64,000 nucleotides of DNA from Hephaestia mangrovi (GTDB lineage Bacteria > Pseudomonadota > Alphaproteobacteria > Sphingomonadales > Sphingomonadaceae), in NCBI RefSeq assembly GCF_019880555.1, contig NZ_JAINVU010000001.1, forward strand, positions 186,001 through 250,000, written 5' to 3'. Each line of letters starts with the position of its first letter. The first letter of the stretch is position 1. The notes beneath the pieces are model-generated. The model was not told the DNA's origin. It worked only from the letters and a program-made list of their open reading frames with translations, and searched no databases. This document shows positions 27,938 to 35,439 of this stretch, in pieces. The translations under genes and the position numbers were made by a program.

Positions 27938-30454
27938 ATGGCGGGAAGTGAACCGAGTAAGATCAAGCTGAGGGTGCGGCACGAAGCGCGGGGCCTGGGC
28001 GTCGGCTTCCGGCGGCTGTGGCAGCGCTGGTGGGGCAAGGCGCTGGTCGTGCTCGCCGGGCTGTTCGTCGTCGGCGTTTTCCTGATCTGGTTGCTGTTCG
28101 CGCGCGGCCTGCCGTCGGTCGACAAGCTGCGCGCCTATGAGCCGCCGTTGCCAACTTATGTCCGCGACATTTCCGGCCAGCCGATCGATTCCTATGCGCG
28201 CGAGCGGCGCGTCGAGCTCAGCTATGACGAATATCCGCCGATGCTGGTCCATGCCTTCCTCGCCGCCGAGGACAAGACCTTCTTCGAGCATCATGGCGTC
28301 GATATCGGCGGCACGCTGGGCGCGGTGGTCGATTACATATCGAAAATGGGCTCGGGCGAGCGCGCCAAGGGCGGTTCGACGATCACCCAGCAGGTCGCCA
28401 AGAACCTGCTGATCGGCGACGCCTATTCGCCGACGCGCAAGATCAAGGAAGCGATCCTCGCCTGGCGGATCGAAGATGCGCTGACCAAGCAGCAGATCCT
28501 CGAACTCTATCTCAACCAGATCTTCCTCGGCCGCAACGCTTATGGCGTCGAGGCGGCGGCGCGGGCCTATTACGGCAAGGATCTGAAGGATCTCGATCTC
28601 GCGCAATTCGCCTATCTGGCGATCCTGCCCAAGGGGCCGGCGAATTACGATCCCGATCGCGATACCGATGCCGCGCTCGCCCGCCGCCATTACGTGCTGG
28701 GCGAGATGCGCGCGAACGGGTGGATCAACCGCGCGCAATATGAAGAGGCCGATGCCGAGCCGCTCGGCACGATCAAATATCGCCTGCCGACCTGGCCGGA
28801 TGTCGGCGGCTATTTCGTCGAGGCGGTGCGGCGCCAGCTGCTCGCCAGGTTCGGCGAGAACAATGACGACGGCAACCATCCCTACAGCGTCTATGCCGGT
28901 GGCCTGTGGGTGCGCACCTCGCTCGATCCGCAGGTGCAGGCCTATGCGTCGCAGGCGCTGCGCGACGGGCTGGTGCGCTACGATCGCGGGCGCGGCTGGA
29001 GCGGGCCGATCAAGCATGTCGAGATTTCCGGCGACGATTGGCGCCGCGCGCTGCTCTACAGTGGCGCCGCGCTCAATTACGAGGATTGGCAAGCAGCGAT
29101 CGTCCGCGGCGTCGACGGCGGCGAGGCCCAGCTCGGCTTCTCCGGCGGTGAGACGGGCACGCTGCCACAGGGCAATGCGCAGATGCCGATCCGCGGCAAG
29201 GGCGGCAATGCTTTCTCGGCGCTCAAGACGGGAGATATCATCGCGGTCGCGCCGGCCGGCGGCGGGGTCTATTCGCTGCGCTCGATCCCCAAAATCTCCG
29301 GCGGCATGGTGGTCGAGCAGCCCGGCACCGGGCGCGTGATGGCGATGCAGGGCGGGTTCGATTCGCGGATCGACGCGTTCAACCGCGCGATCCAGGCCGA
29401 GCGGCAGACCGGCTCGACGATCAAGCCGATCGTCTATTCGGCCGCGCTGATGCACGGCATGACCCCGGCGACACTGATCGAGGACGCGCCCTATTGCGTT
29501 TATCAGGGCGCCTCGCTGGGCCAGAAATGCTTCAAGAATTTCGGCCATGAAGGCGGCGCCGGCTTCCACACGATGCGCTGGGGCATCGAGCAATCGCGCA
29601 ACCTGATGACGGTGCGCGCGGCGGCGCAGGTCGGCATGAAGCCGGTCGTCGCGCTGATCAAGGCCATGGGGATCGGCGATTTCCCGCCCTATCTATCGAT
29701 GTCGCTGGGCGCCGGCGACACCACGGTCGAGCGGATGGTCAATGCCTTCGCGGTGATCGCCAACCAGGGTCGTTGGCACGCGCCGACGTTGATCGATTAT
29801 GTGCAGGATCGCCACGGCAAGGTGATCTGGCCGGAAAACTGGCGCCCGTGCGAGGGCTGCAACATGGCAGACTGGAACGGCAAGCCGATGCCGCGCCCGG
29901 CGATCAAGGGGCGGCAGGTGATCGATCCGATCTCCGCGTTCCAGATGGTCAACATCACCGAGGGCGTGGTCAAGCGCGGCACTGCGGTGCGGCTGCGCGA
30001 CATGGATCGCCCGATGATGGGCAAGACCGGCACCAACAACGGGCCGACCGACGTGTGGTTCATCGGCGGCGTGCCGCAGATGATGGCCGGCCTTTATGTC
30101 GGCTATGATTCGCCGCGCGGGCTGGGCGGCTATGCCCAGGGCGCGACGATCGCGGTGCCGATCTTCAAGCAGTTCGCGTTGAAGGCGTTCGCCGATCTGC
30201 CCAAGCAGCAGTTCCGCGCGCCCGCCGGGGTGCGCTGGAAACGGATCGATCGCCGGTCGGGCAAGCCCGTCTACGGCGCGTGGCCGAGCGACGATCCGCT
30301 GGCGCCGGTGATCTGGGAGGCGTTCAAGCCTGAAACCGAATCGGTCCACCGCATCGTCCACAATAACGAACCGGCGCCGACGCCGACCGCCACCGCCACG
30401 CAGCACGTGCCCAGCGACAGCGACTTCTTGCAAAAGCAGGGCGGGATTTACTAG
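27938..30454 (+). CDS. mrcA: Penicillin-binding protein 1A (bifunctional class A PBP)
   Basis: 838-residue inner-membrane enzyme that polymerises and crosslinks peptidoglycan. A cytoplasmic Arg-rich start and one transmembrane helix (ALVVLAGLFVVGVFLIWLLF, about residues 35-55) precede a GT51 domain with FLAAEDKTFFEHHGVD, GGSTITQQVAKNLL and RKIKEAILAWRIE. An OB-like insertion follows. The transpeptidase has the catalytic Ser in GSTIKPIVYSAALM, SxN in EQSRNLMTVR and KTG in MGKTGTNNGPTDVWFIGG. The C-terminus is a short Pro/Thr-rich tail. Length and motif order are typical. It lies downstream of the amidase gene and 51 bp upstream of prfB. Confidence 0.96.
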   Translation: MAGSEPSKIKLRVRHEARGLGVGFRRLWQRWWGKALVVLAGLFVVGVFLIWLLFARGLPSVDKLRAYEPPLPTYVRDISGQPIDSYARERRVELSYDEYPPMLVHAFLAAEDKTFFEHHGVDIGGTLGAVVDYISKMGSGERAKGGSTITQQVAKNLLIGDAYSPTRKIKEAILAWRIEDALTKQQILELYLNQIFLGRNAYGVEAAARAYYGKDLKDLDLAQFAYLAILPKGPANYDPDRDTDAALARRHYVLGEMRANGWINRAQYEEADAEPLGTIKYRLPTWPDVGGYFVEAVRRQLLARFGENNDDGNHPYSVYAGGLWVRTSLDPQVQAYASQALRDGLVRYDRGRGWSGPIKHVEISGDDWRRALLYSGAALNYEDWQAAIVRGVDGGEAQLGFSGGETGTLPQGNAQMPIRGKGGNAFSALKTGDIIAVAPAGGGVYSLRSIPKISGGMVVEQPGTGRVMAMQGGFDSRIDAFNRAIQAERQTGSTIKPIVYSAALMHGMTPATLIEDAPYCVYQGASLGQKCFKNFGHEGGAGFHTMRWGIEQSRNLMTVRAAAQVGMKPVVALIKAMGIGDFPPYLSMSLGAGDTTVERMVNAFAVIANQGRWHAPTLIDYVQDRHGKVIWPENWRPCEGCNMADWNGKPMPRPAIKGRQVIDPISAFQMVNITEGVVKRGTAVRLRDMDRPMMGKTGTNNGPTDVWFIGGVPQMMAGLYVGYDSPRGLGGYAQGATIAVPIFKQFALKAFADLPKQQFRAPAGVRWKRIDRRSGKPVYGAWPSDDPLAPVIWEAFKPETESVHRIVHNNEPAPTPTATATQHVPSDSDFLQKQGGIY

Positions 30455-30505
30455 GCGCGCGGGCGCACTACATTCGGTGCCCAGCCCAAATTGGAGTTTT
30501 ACGTA

Positions 30506-31633
30506 ATGCGCGCCGAAGCGCAGGCTCATGTCGATACCATCAACGAGGCGGTCGCGCTTCTCCGGCGCTCGCTCGACTGGGATCGCGCGCTGCGTCGCCT
30601 CGACGAGCTCAACGCGCGCGTCGAGGATCAGTCGCTGTGGGATGATCCGAAGCTCGCCCAGTCGGTGATGCGCGAGCGTCAGCGGCTCGACGAGGCGATC
30701 ACCGCGACCAAGTCGATCGAGCGCGACCGCGACGAAACCGCCGAGCTGATCGAGCTCGCCGATGCCGAGGGCGACGAGGAAATGGCGAGCGAAGGCGTCG
30801 CCAATCTCGCCGCGCTCGCCGAACGCGCCCAGACCGACAAGGTCAAGGCGCTGCTGTCGGGTGAGGCCGATGGCAACGACACCTATCTCGAGATCAACGC
30901 CGGCGCGGGCGGCACCGAAAGCCAGGACTGGGCGGAGATGCTGCTGCGCATGTACACGCGCTGGGCGGAGCGGCACGGCTACAAGGTCGAGGTGGTCGAT
31001 TACCATGCCGGCGAGCAGGCCGGGATCAAGTCGGCGACGTTGCTCATCAAGGGCGAGAATGCCTATGGCTGGGCCAAGACCGAAAGCGGCGTGCACCGCC
31101 TGGTCCGGATTTCGCCCTACGACAGCTCGGCGCGGCGCCACACCAGCTTTTCCAGCGTCTGGGTCTATCCGGTGATCGACGATTCGATCGATATCGAGAT
31201 CAACGACAGCGAACTGCGCATCGACACCTATCGCGCGAGCGGCGCCGGCGGTCAGCACATCAACACCACCGATTCGGCGGTGCGCATCACCCATTTGCCG
31301 ACCGGCATCGTCGTCGCCTGCCAGAACCAGCGCAGCCAGCACAAGAACCGCGCCGAGGCCTATAACCAGCTCCGCGCCCGCCTTTACGAGCACGAGCTGC
31401 GCAAGCGCGAGGAAGCCGCCGACGCGGTCAACGCCACCAAGACCGATATCGGCTGGGGCCACCAGATCCGCTCTTATGTGCTCCAGCCGTATCAGCAGGT
31501 GAAGGATCTGCGCACCGGCGTCGTCTCGCCGACGCCGTCCGACGTGCTCGATGGCGATCTCGATCCGTTCATGGCGGCGGCACTCGCGCAGCGCGTGACC
31601 GGCGAGACGGTCGAGGTGGAGGACGTCGACTGA
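30506..31633 (+). CDS. prfB: Peptide chain release factor 2
   Basis: 375-residue translation termination factor reading UGA and UAA. The peptidyl-tRNA hydrolysis motif GGQ is at residues 248-250 ([13 protein letters not shown]). The codon-recognition tripeptide, SPF in E. coli, is SPY here (residues 203-205, [14 protein letters not shown]). ATG 30506 follows TTGGAG at 9 nt. The region equivalent to the E. coli programmed frameshift (around GYLDYD; here RRSLDWD) is a continuous frame with no in-frame UGA, so autoregulation by +1 frameshifting is absent. The stop overlaps the start of the next gene as TGATG. Confidence 0.96.
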   Translation: MRAEAQAHVDTINEAVALLRRSLDWDRALRRLDELNARVEDQSLWDDPKLAQSVMRERQRLDEAITATKSIERDRDETAELIELADAEGDEEMASEGVANLAALAERAQTDKVKALLSGEADGNDTYLEINAGAGGTESQDWAEMLLRMYTRWAERHGYKVEVVDYHAGEQAGIKSATLLIKGENAYGWAKTESGVHRLVRISPYDSSARRHTSFSSVWVYPVIDDSIDIEINDSELRIDTYRASGAGGQHINTTDSAVRITHLPTGIVVACQNQRSQHKNRAEAYNQLRARLYEHELRKREEAADAVNATKTDIGWGHQIRSYVLQPYQQVKDLRTGVVSPTPSDVLDGDLDPFMAAALAQRVTGETVEVEDVD

Positions 31634-32367
31634 TGCGCGCGCGGGGGGCGCTGGCCTTGGCGCTGCTGCTCGCCGCCTGCGACGGCTCCAAGCCGCTGTT
31701 CAAGCATCACGAGCAGGAGCCCGGCCCGTTCCCCGCGCCCGATCGGCCGGTGGCCAAGATCGTCTCGCCGCGCTGGTCGACCGAGGAGGCGCGCGATCGC
31801 CTCAACGAGGCCGGTGAGGTGATGAACAAGGCCGGGATCAAACCCGGCATGACCGTCGCCGATATCGGCGCGGGCGAGGGTTATTACACCGTTCGCCTGT
31901 CCGCGCGCGTCGGGCCGAAGGGCCGCGTGCTGGGCGAGGATATCGTGCCCGAGGTGCGCGATGCGCTGGCCGATCGCGTCGCGCGCGAGCGGCTCGACAA
32001 TGTCAGCGTGCGCCTCGGCGAGCCGGCCAATCCGAAGCTGCCCGACAACAGCTTCGATCGCATCCTGATGGTCCATATGTACCATGAGATCGCACAGCCG
32101 TACGAATTCCTCTGGAACATCCGCCCGTCGCTCCGCGCGGATGGTGAGGTGATCGTGGTCGATGCCGATCGCCCGACGCAATATCACGGCACCCCGCCGG
32201 CGCTGCTCAAATGCGAGTTCGCCGCGGTCGGCTACAAACTTGTCCAGATGACCGACATGCCATCGGCGGGCGGCTATCTGGCGGCGTTCAAGGCGGTCGG
32301 CCCGCGGCCCGATCCCGGCGCGATCAAGCCGTGCCGCCTCGCGCACGAGCTGCCCGCGCCGTCATAA
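31633..32367 (+). CDS. SAM-dependent methyltransferase-like protein with lipoprotein signal
   Basis: 244 residues. The N-terminus RARGALALALLLAACDGS is a lipoprotein signal peptide with Cys about residue 17. After a linker, a class I methyltransferase domain begins (STEEARDRLNEAGEVMNKAGIKPGMTVADIGAGEGYYTVRLSARVG). It continues with RVLGEDIVPE, DNSFDRILMVHMYHEIAQPYEFL and EVIVVDADRP. Motif I (DIGAGEGYY) looks intact. Export would place a SAM-binding fold where SAM is not expected, so either the signal is not used, the ligand differs, or it is a moonlighting fold. The start overlaps the prfB stop. The 3' end overlaps the convergent RadC-like gene by 6 bp. Confidence 0.85.
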   Translation: MRARGALALALLLAACDGSKPLFKHHEQEPGPFPAPDRPVAKIVSPRWSTEEARDRLNEAGEVMNKAGIKPGMTVADIGAGEGYYTVRLSARVGPKGRVLGEDIVPEVRDALADRVARERLDNVSVRLGEPANPKLPDNSFDRILMVHMYHEIAQPYEFLWNIRPSLRADGEVIVVDADRPTQYHGTPPALLKCEFAAVGYKLVQMTDMPSAGGYLAAFKAVGPRPDPGAIKPCRLAHELPAPS

Positions 32368-32766
32368 TAGCCCCAGCGCGCGGAAGCTGGTGACACACTC
32401 GCCGGCAAACACCAGATGGTCGAACAGCTCGACGCCGAGCATATCGAGCGCGCGTGCGAGCCGTTTGGTCAGCGCGCGGTCGAGGTCGCTCGGCCGGGCG
32501 TCGCCACTCGGATGGTTGTGCGCCATCACCACGCGGGCGCAGTCGAACGCCAGCACATCGGTCGCCACCGCGCGCATCGGCACATCGAGCACCGCCACCG
32601 ACAGCGAGCGCGCGTGGCGCATGCCCAACAACCTCCATTGTGGATCAAGATAAGCGAATGCCGCCACTTCGACCGGCTCGGCAGCGAGCGGTGCGAACAG
32701 GCGCCGCGCCGCACCGGGACCGGCAAGGTGCGGCGTGGCGTCCGGTGCGGGGAGACGCGGCGTCAT
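32362..32766 (-). CDS. Short RadC-like JAB/MPN-domain protein
   Basis: About 134 residues from ATG 32766; the frame stays open to 32877 and the start is uncertain because no good ribosome-binding site is seen. The RadC-type JAB motif is present: [42 protein letters not shown], with the H-x-H...D metal ligands. The N-terminal helix-hairpin-helix part of full-length RadC (about 220 residues) is missing. RadC was once called a repair protein, but its real function is unsettled. It is convergent with the methyltransferase gene and divergent from thyA. Call is good on domain, weak on role and exact start. Confidence 0.8.
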   Translation of the reverse strand: MTPRLPAPDATPHLAGPGAARRLFAPLAAEPVEVAAFAYLDPQWRLLGMRHARSLSVAVLDVPMRAVATDVLAFDCARVVMAHNHPSGDARPSDLDRALTKRLARALDMLGVELFDHLVFAGECVTSFRALGLL

Positions 32767-32875
32767 GAGCCGATCGTGCCACCCGCGCGGCGCCCCGCGC
32801 GGCACAACCTGCGCCATAACGGAAGCAACCATGCGCCGCTTGGCGGAAGCCGCGCGAGACGCTAGGCCAGCATCC

Positions 32876-33670
32876 ATGCGGCAATATCTCGATCTGATGC
32901 AGCGAATCCTCGATACCGGCGCACGTCAGGACGATCGTACCGGGGTCGGCACCTTGTCGGCGTTCGGCGCGCAGATGCGGTTCGATCTCGGCCAGGGGTT
33001 TCCGGTGCTGACGACCAAGAAGCTGCATCTGCGCTCGATCATCGTCGAGCTTTTGTGGTTCCTCAACGGTGACACCAACGTCCGCTGGCTGCAGGATCGC
33101 AAGGTCAGCATCTGGGACGAATGGGCCGACGAGGCGGGCGATCTCGGCCCGGTCTACGGCAAGCAATGGCGCGACTGGGAAAGTGCCGACGGTCGCCATA
33201 TCGATCAGATTGCCGAGCTGATCGCGCAGATCCGCGACAATCCCGCCTCGCGCCGCCAGATCGTCACTGCCTGGAACCCCGGCGAGCTGCACGCCATGGC
33301 GCTGGCGCCATGCCATTGCCTGTTCCAGACGCATGTCGCCAACGGCCGGCTATCGCTCCAGCTCTATCAGCGATCGGCCGACATCTTCCTCGGCGTGCCG
33401 TTCAACATCGCCAGCTATGCCTTGCTCACCCACATGCTCGCCCAGCAATGCGATCTCGAGCCCGGCGAGTTCATCTGGACCGGCGGTGACTGCCATCTCT
33501 ATCTCAATCACGTCGATCAGGCGCGCGAGCAATTGTCGCGCACGCCGGGGCCATTGCCGCGGCTGGAGGTCGCGCGGCGGCCGCCATCGATCGATCGCTA
33601 TGAGCTGGAGGATTTCACGCTGGTCGATTACGTCGCGCAGCCGCACATCAAGGCGCCGGTCGCGGTTTGA
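32876..33670 (+). CDS. thyA: Thymidylate synthase ThyA
   Basis: 264-residue cytosolic enzyme, exactly the E. coli length, converting dUMP to dTMP with methylene-tetrahydrofolate. The catalytic Cys is residue 146 in [10 protein letters not shown]. Other hallmarks are [66 protein letters not shown] and HLYLNHVDQ. The start at 32876 (MRQYLDLM) matches the family; upstream in-frame Mets would add an unrelated extension overlapping the RadC-like gene. The usual neighbour folA does not follow; a DUF190 gene does. Identification is firm. Confidence 0.97.
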   Translation: MRQYLDLMQRILDTGARQDDRTGVGTLSAFGAQMRFDLGQGFPVLTTKKLHLRSIIVELLWFLNGDTNVRWLQDRKVSIWDEWADEAGDLGPVYGKQWRDWESADGRHIDQIAELIAQIRDNPASRRQIVTAWNPGELHAMALAPCHCLFQTHVANGRLSLQLYQRSADIFLGVPFNIASYALLTHMLAQQCDLEPGEFIWTGGDCHLYLNHVDQAREQLSRTPGPLPRLEVARRPPSIDRYELEDFTLVDYVAQPHIKAPVAV

Positions 33671-33706
33671 CGGCACGGCGCGCCGCATCGCGCCAGGGAG
33701 GTTGAT

Positions 33707-34033
33707 ATGGAACTGCCCCGCAATTGCTGCATGATGCGCATCTTCACGCAGGAGCGGGCGCGCGGCGATCACCGCGCCTTGTTCGAGGAGATCGTCCGCC
33801 GCGCGCGCGACGAAGGTCTTGCCGGGGCGACGGTGCTGCGCGGGGTGATGGGCTTCGGCAAGTCCTCGACGATCCACAATGCCAACATCCTCGATCTCTC
33901 GTCGAACCTGCCCTTGGTGATCGAGCTGGTCGATACCGAGGAAAAGCTGCGCGCCTTCCTCGCCTCGACCGAAGACCTCGAGGATATCGGCCTGGTGACG
34001 ATGGAAAAGGTGGACGTGCTCCACTACGGCTGA
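33707..34033 (+). CDS. DUF190 (PII-like fold) protein
   Basis: 108 residues with the DUF190 pattern: FTQERARGDHRALFEEIVRRARDEGLAGATVLRGVMGFG, then HNANILDLSSNLPLVIELVDTEEKLRAFL and IGLVTMEKVDVLHYG. The family has a trimeric PII-like ferredoxin fold. In many genomes it sits beside crcB fluoride channels and may regulate them, but no crcB is in the window. It lies 36 bp after thyA on the same strand, with GGGAGG in the gap. Family is secure; ligand and partner are unknown. Confidence 0.87.
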   Translation: MELPRNCCMMRIFTQERARGDHRALFEEIVRRARDEGLAGATVLRGVMGFGKSSTIHNANILDLSSNLPLVIELVDTEEKLRAFLASTEDLEDIGLVTMEKVDVLHYG

Positions 34034-34073
34034 ACGACCAGTCGCCCGAAGCCGACTGTCAGCCGATAATCGG

Positions 34074-34105
34074 CGTCATGCTGAACTTGCTTCAGCATCC
34101 ATGGA
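34074..34105. repeat. Dispersed palindromic repeat, CATGCTGAA..TTCAGC..CCATGG family
   Basis: CGTCATGCTGAACTTGCTTC continuing AGCATCCATGG. The inner GCTGAA-CTTGC-TTCAGC forms a hairpin. It matches units at 35221-35252 and 27767-27850 and lies between the convergent DUF190 and CDF genes, where it could also terminate transcription. Confidence 0.65.
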
Positions 34106-34186
34106 GCAACATCGGCCGGAGCCCGTGACGGCGATGGAGCGCCAGGAGCCCCAACAAGGACTCGGCTGACCGAATCCGGCACCTTC

Positions 34187-35128
34187 CTAAACCGTCGTCT
34201 TGTCCTGCAGCGTACAATCGCAAGCGGGATCGACCTCGATCTGCAAGGTCGCATGGCCGATCGAAAAGCGTTCGTGCAGCATTGCTTGCGCGTCGCTGAG
34301 GAAGATGTCGCCGGGATGGCCGGCGGGCATCACCAGATGCGCGGTCAGCACGGTTTCGGTGGTGCTCATCGGCCAGATATGCAGGTCATGCGTTTCGGCG
34401 ACGCCCGGCAAATCGCCGAGCGCGGTGCCGACCGCGTCGTAATCGATCCCGCGCGGCACCGCCGATAGCGACATCTCGACCGATTCGCTGAGCAGGCCCC
34501 AGGTCTGCCAGAAGATGATCACCGCGATCACCAGGCTGACGGCGGGATCGATCCAGGTGAGCCCGGTGCGCCAGATGATCAGCCCGGCGACGACCACGCC
34601 CGCCGAAACCGCGGCGTCGGCGGCCATATGCAGGAAGGCGCCCCGGATGTTGATGTCGCCCTTGCGCCCGCGGGCGAACAGCAGCGCAGTGGCGAGGTTC
34701 ACCACGATGCCGACCGCCGCGACCGCGGAGACGGTTGGCCCGGCGATCGCGGCGGGCGCGCCGAAGCGCTGCACCGCCTCGAGCACGATCGCGCCGAGCG
34801 CGACGAGCAGCAGCAGCGCGTTGACCAGCGCGGCGAGGATCGAGGAGCCGCGCAGGCCATAAGTGAAGCGCTTCGAGGGCGCGCTGCGCGCCAGCGTCGC
34901 GCCGCCCCAGGCGACGGCGAGGCCCAGCACGTCCGACAGGTTGTGCCCGGCATCGGCCAGCAGCGCGACCGAATTGGCGACAAACCCGAAGCCCGCCTCG
35001 ATCACCACGAAGGCAATGTTGAGCGCGATGCCGATCGCGAAGGCGCGGCCGAAATCGGCCGGGGCATGAGCGTGTGCATGGCCGTGCCCGTGCGAATGAC
35101 CATGATGGTGGTGATCGTGATCGGCCAA
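34187..35128 (-). CDS. Cation diffusion facilitator (Zn/Co/Cd efflux, CzcD/ZitB type)
   Basis: 313-residue inner-membrane metal/H+ antiporter. The start appears to be TTG 35128 with GGAG 8 nt upstream. The N-terminus is a His-rich metal-binding run (DHDHHHHGHSHGHGHAHAHA). Six transmembrane helices follow, with metal-site motifs LLADAGHNLSDVLGLAVAW in helix 2 and FLHMAADAAVSAGVV in helix 5. A cytoplasmic ferredoxin-like domain contains VAETHDLHIWPMSTTETVLTAHLV, and a Cys pair (PACDCTLQDK) sits at the very end. Zn2+ export is the most likely function. No metal-responsive regulator is adjacent. Confidence 0.94.
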   Translation of the reverse strand: MADHDHHHHGHSHGHGHAHAHAPADFGRAFAIGIALNIAFVVIEAGFGFVANSVALLADAGHNLSDVLGLAVAWGGATLARSAPSKRFTYGLRGSSILAALVNALLLLVALGAIVLEAVQRFGAPAAIAGPTVSAVAAVGIVVNLATALLFARGRKGDINIRGAFLHMAADAAVSAGVVVAGLIIWRTGLTWIDPAVSLVIAVIIFWQTWGLLSESVEMSLSAVPRGIDYDAVGTALGDLPGVAETHDLHIWPMSTTETVLTAHLVMPAGHPGDIFLSDAQAMLHERFSIGHATLQIEVDPACDCTLQDKTTV

Positions 35129-35439
35129 GCGACTGCTCCGAAAGACTCGGGCAACCGCCTATCATTTCGGTGCCGTGTGATACTAGGACACCGGCATCGA
35201 CCCTCGCCGCACAAGCGCCGTTCATGCTGAATGTGTTTCAGTATCCATGGAGAACGGCCTTCGCCGCCACGGCCCCGCGCGATTTTTCGCTGTCCTACAG
35301 GCCCGGTTTCGTGCCAAGGGCATTGCCCGATGAGCCGGCTATCGATCCGTCGCGTCACTCCCGATTCCGCCATGCGCCGCCGCGATCCGGGCCGGACCGC
35401 GCGGGCGAGTCAATTTGGTCAACTTCGCTGGCGCCAGCG
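35129..35439. other. 311-bp intergenic region between divergent CDF and hrpB genes
   Basis: Apart from one dispersed repeat at 35221-35252 I see no gene, RNA or clear promoter. The hrpB frame is open back to 35074, but the upstream part has no homology-like features and hrpB itself lacks a visible Shine-Dalgarno sequence, so its start is set by alignment sense only. Confidence 0.5.
35221..35252. repeat. Dispersed palindromic repeat, CATGCTGAA..TTCAG..CCATGG family
   Basis: TTCATGCTGAATGTGTTTCA continuing GTATCCATGGAG. It differs from the copy at 34074-34105 at a few positions and keeps the GCTGAA/TTCAG hairpin and the CCATGG end. The two copies lie in direct orientation and bracket the CDF gene. 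Confidence 0.65.

Noticed and set aside
30506..30620. Programmed +1 frameshift site in prfB
   Set aside because: No in-frame UGA and no slippery CUU; the frame is continuous.
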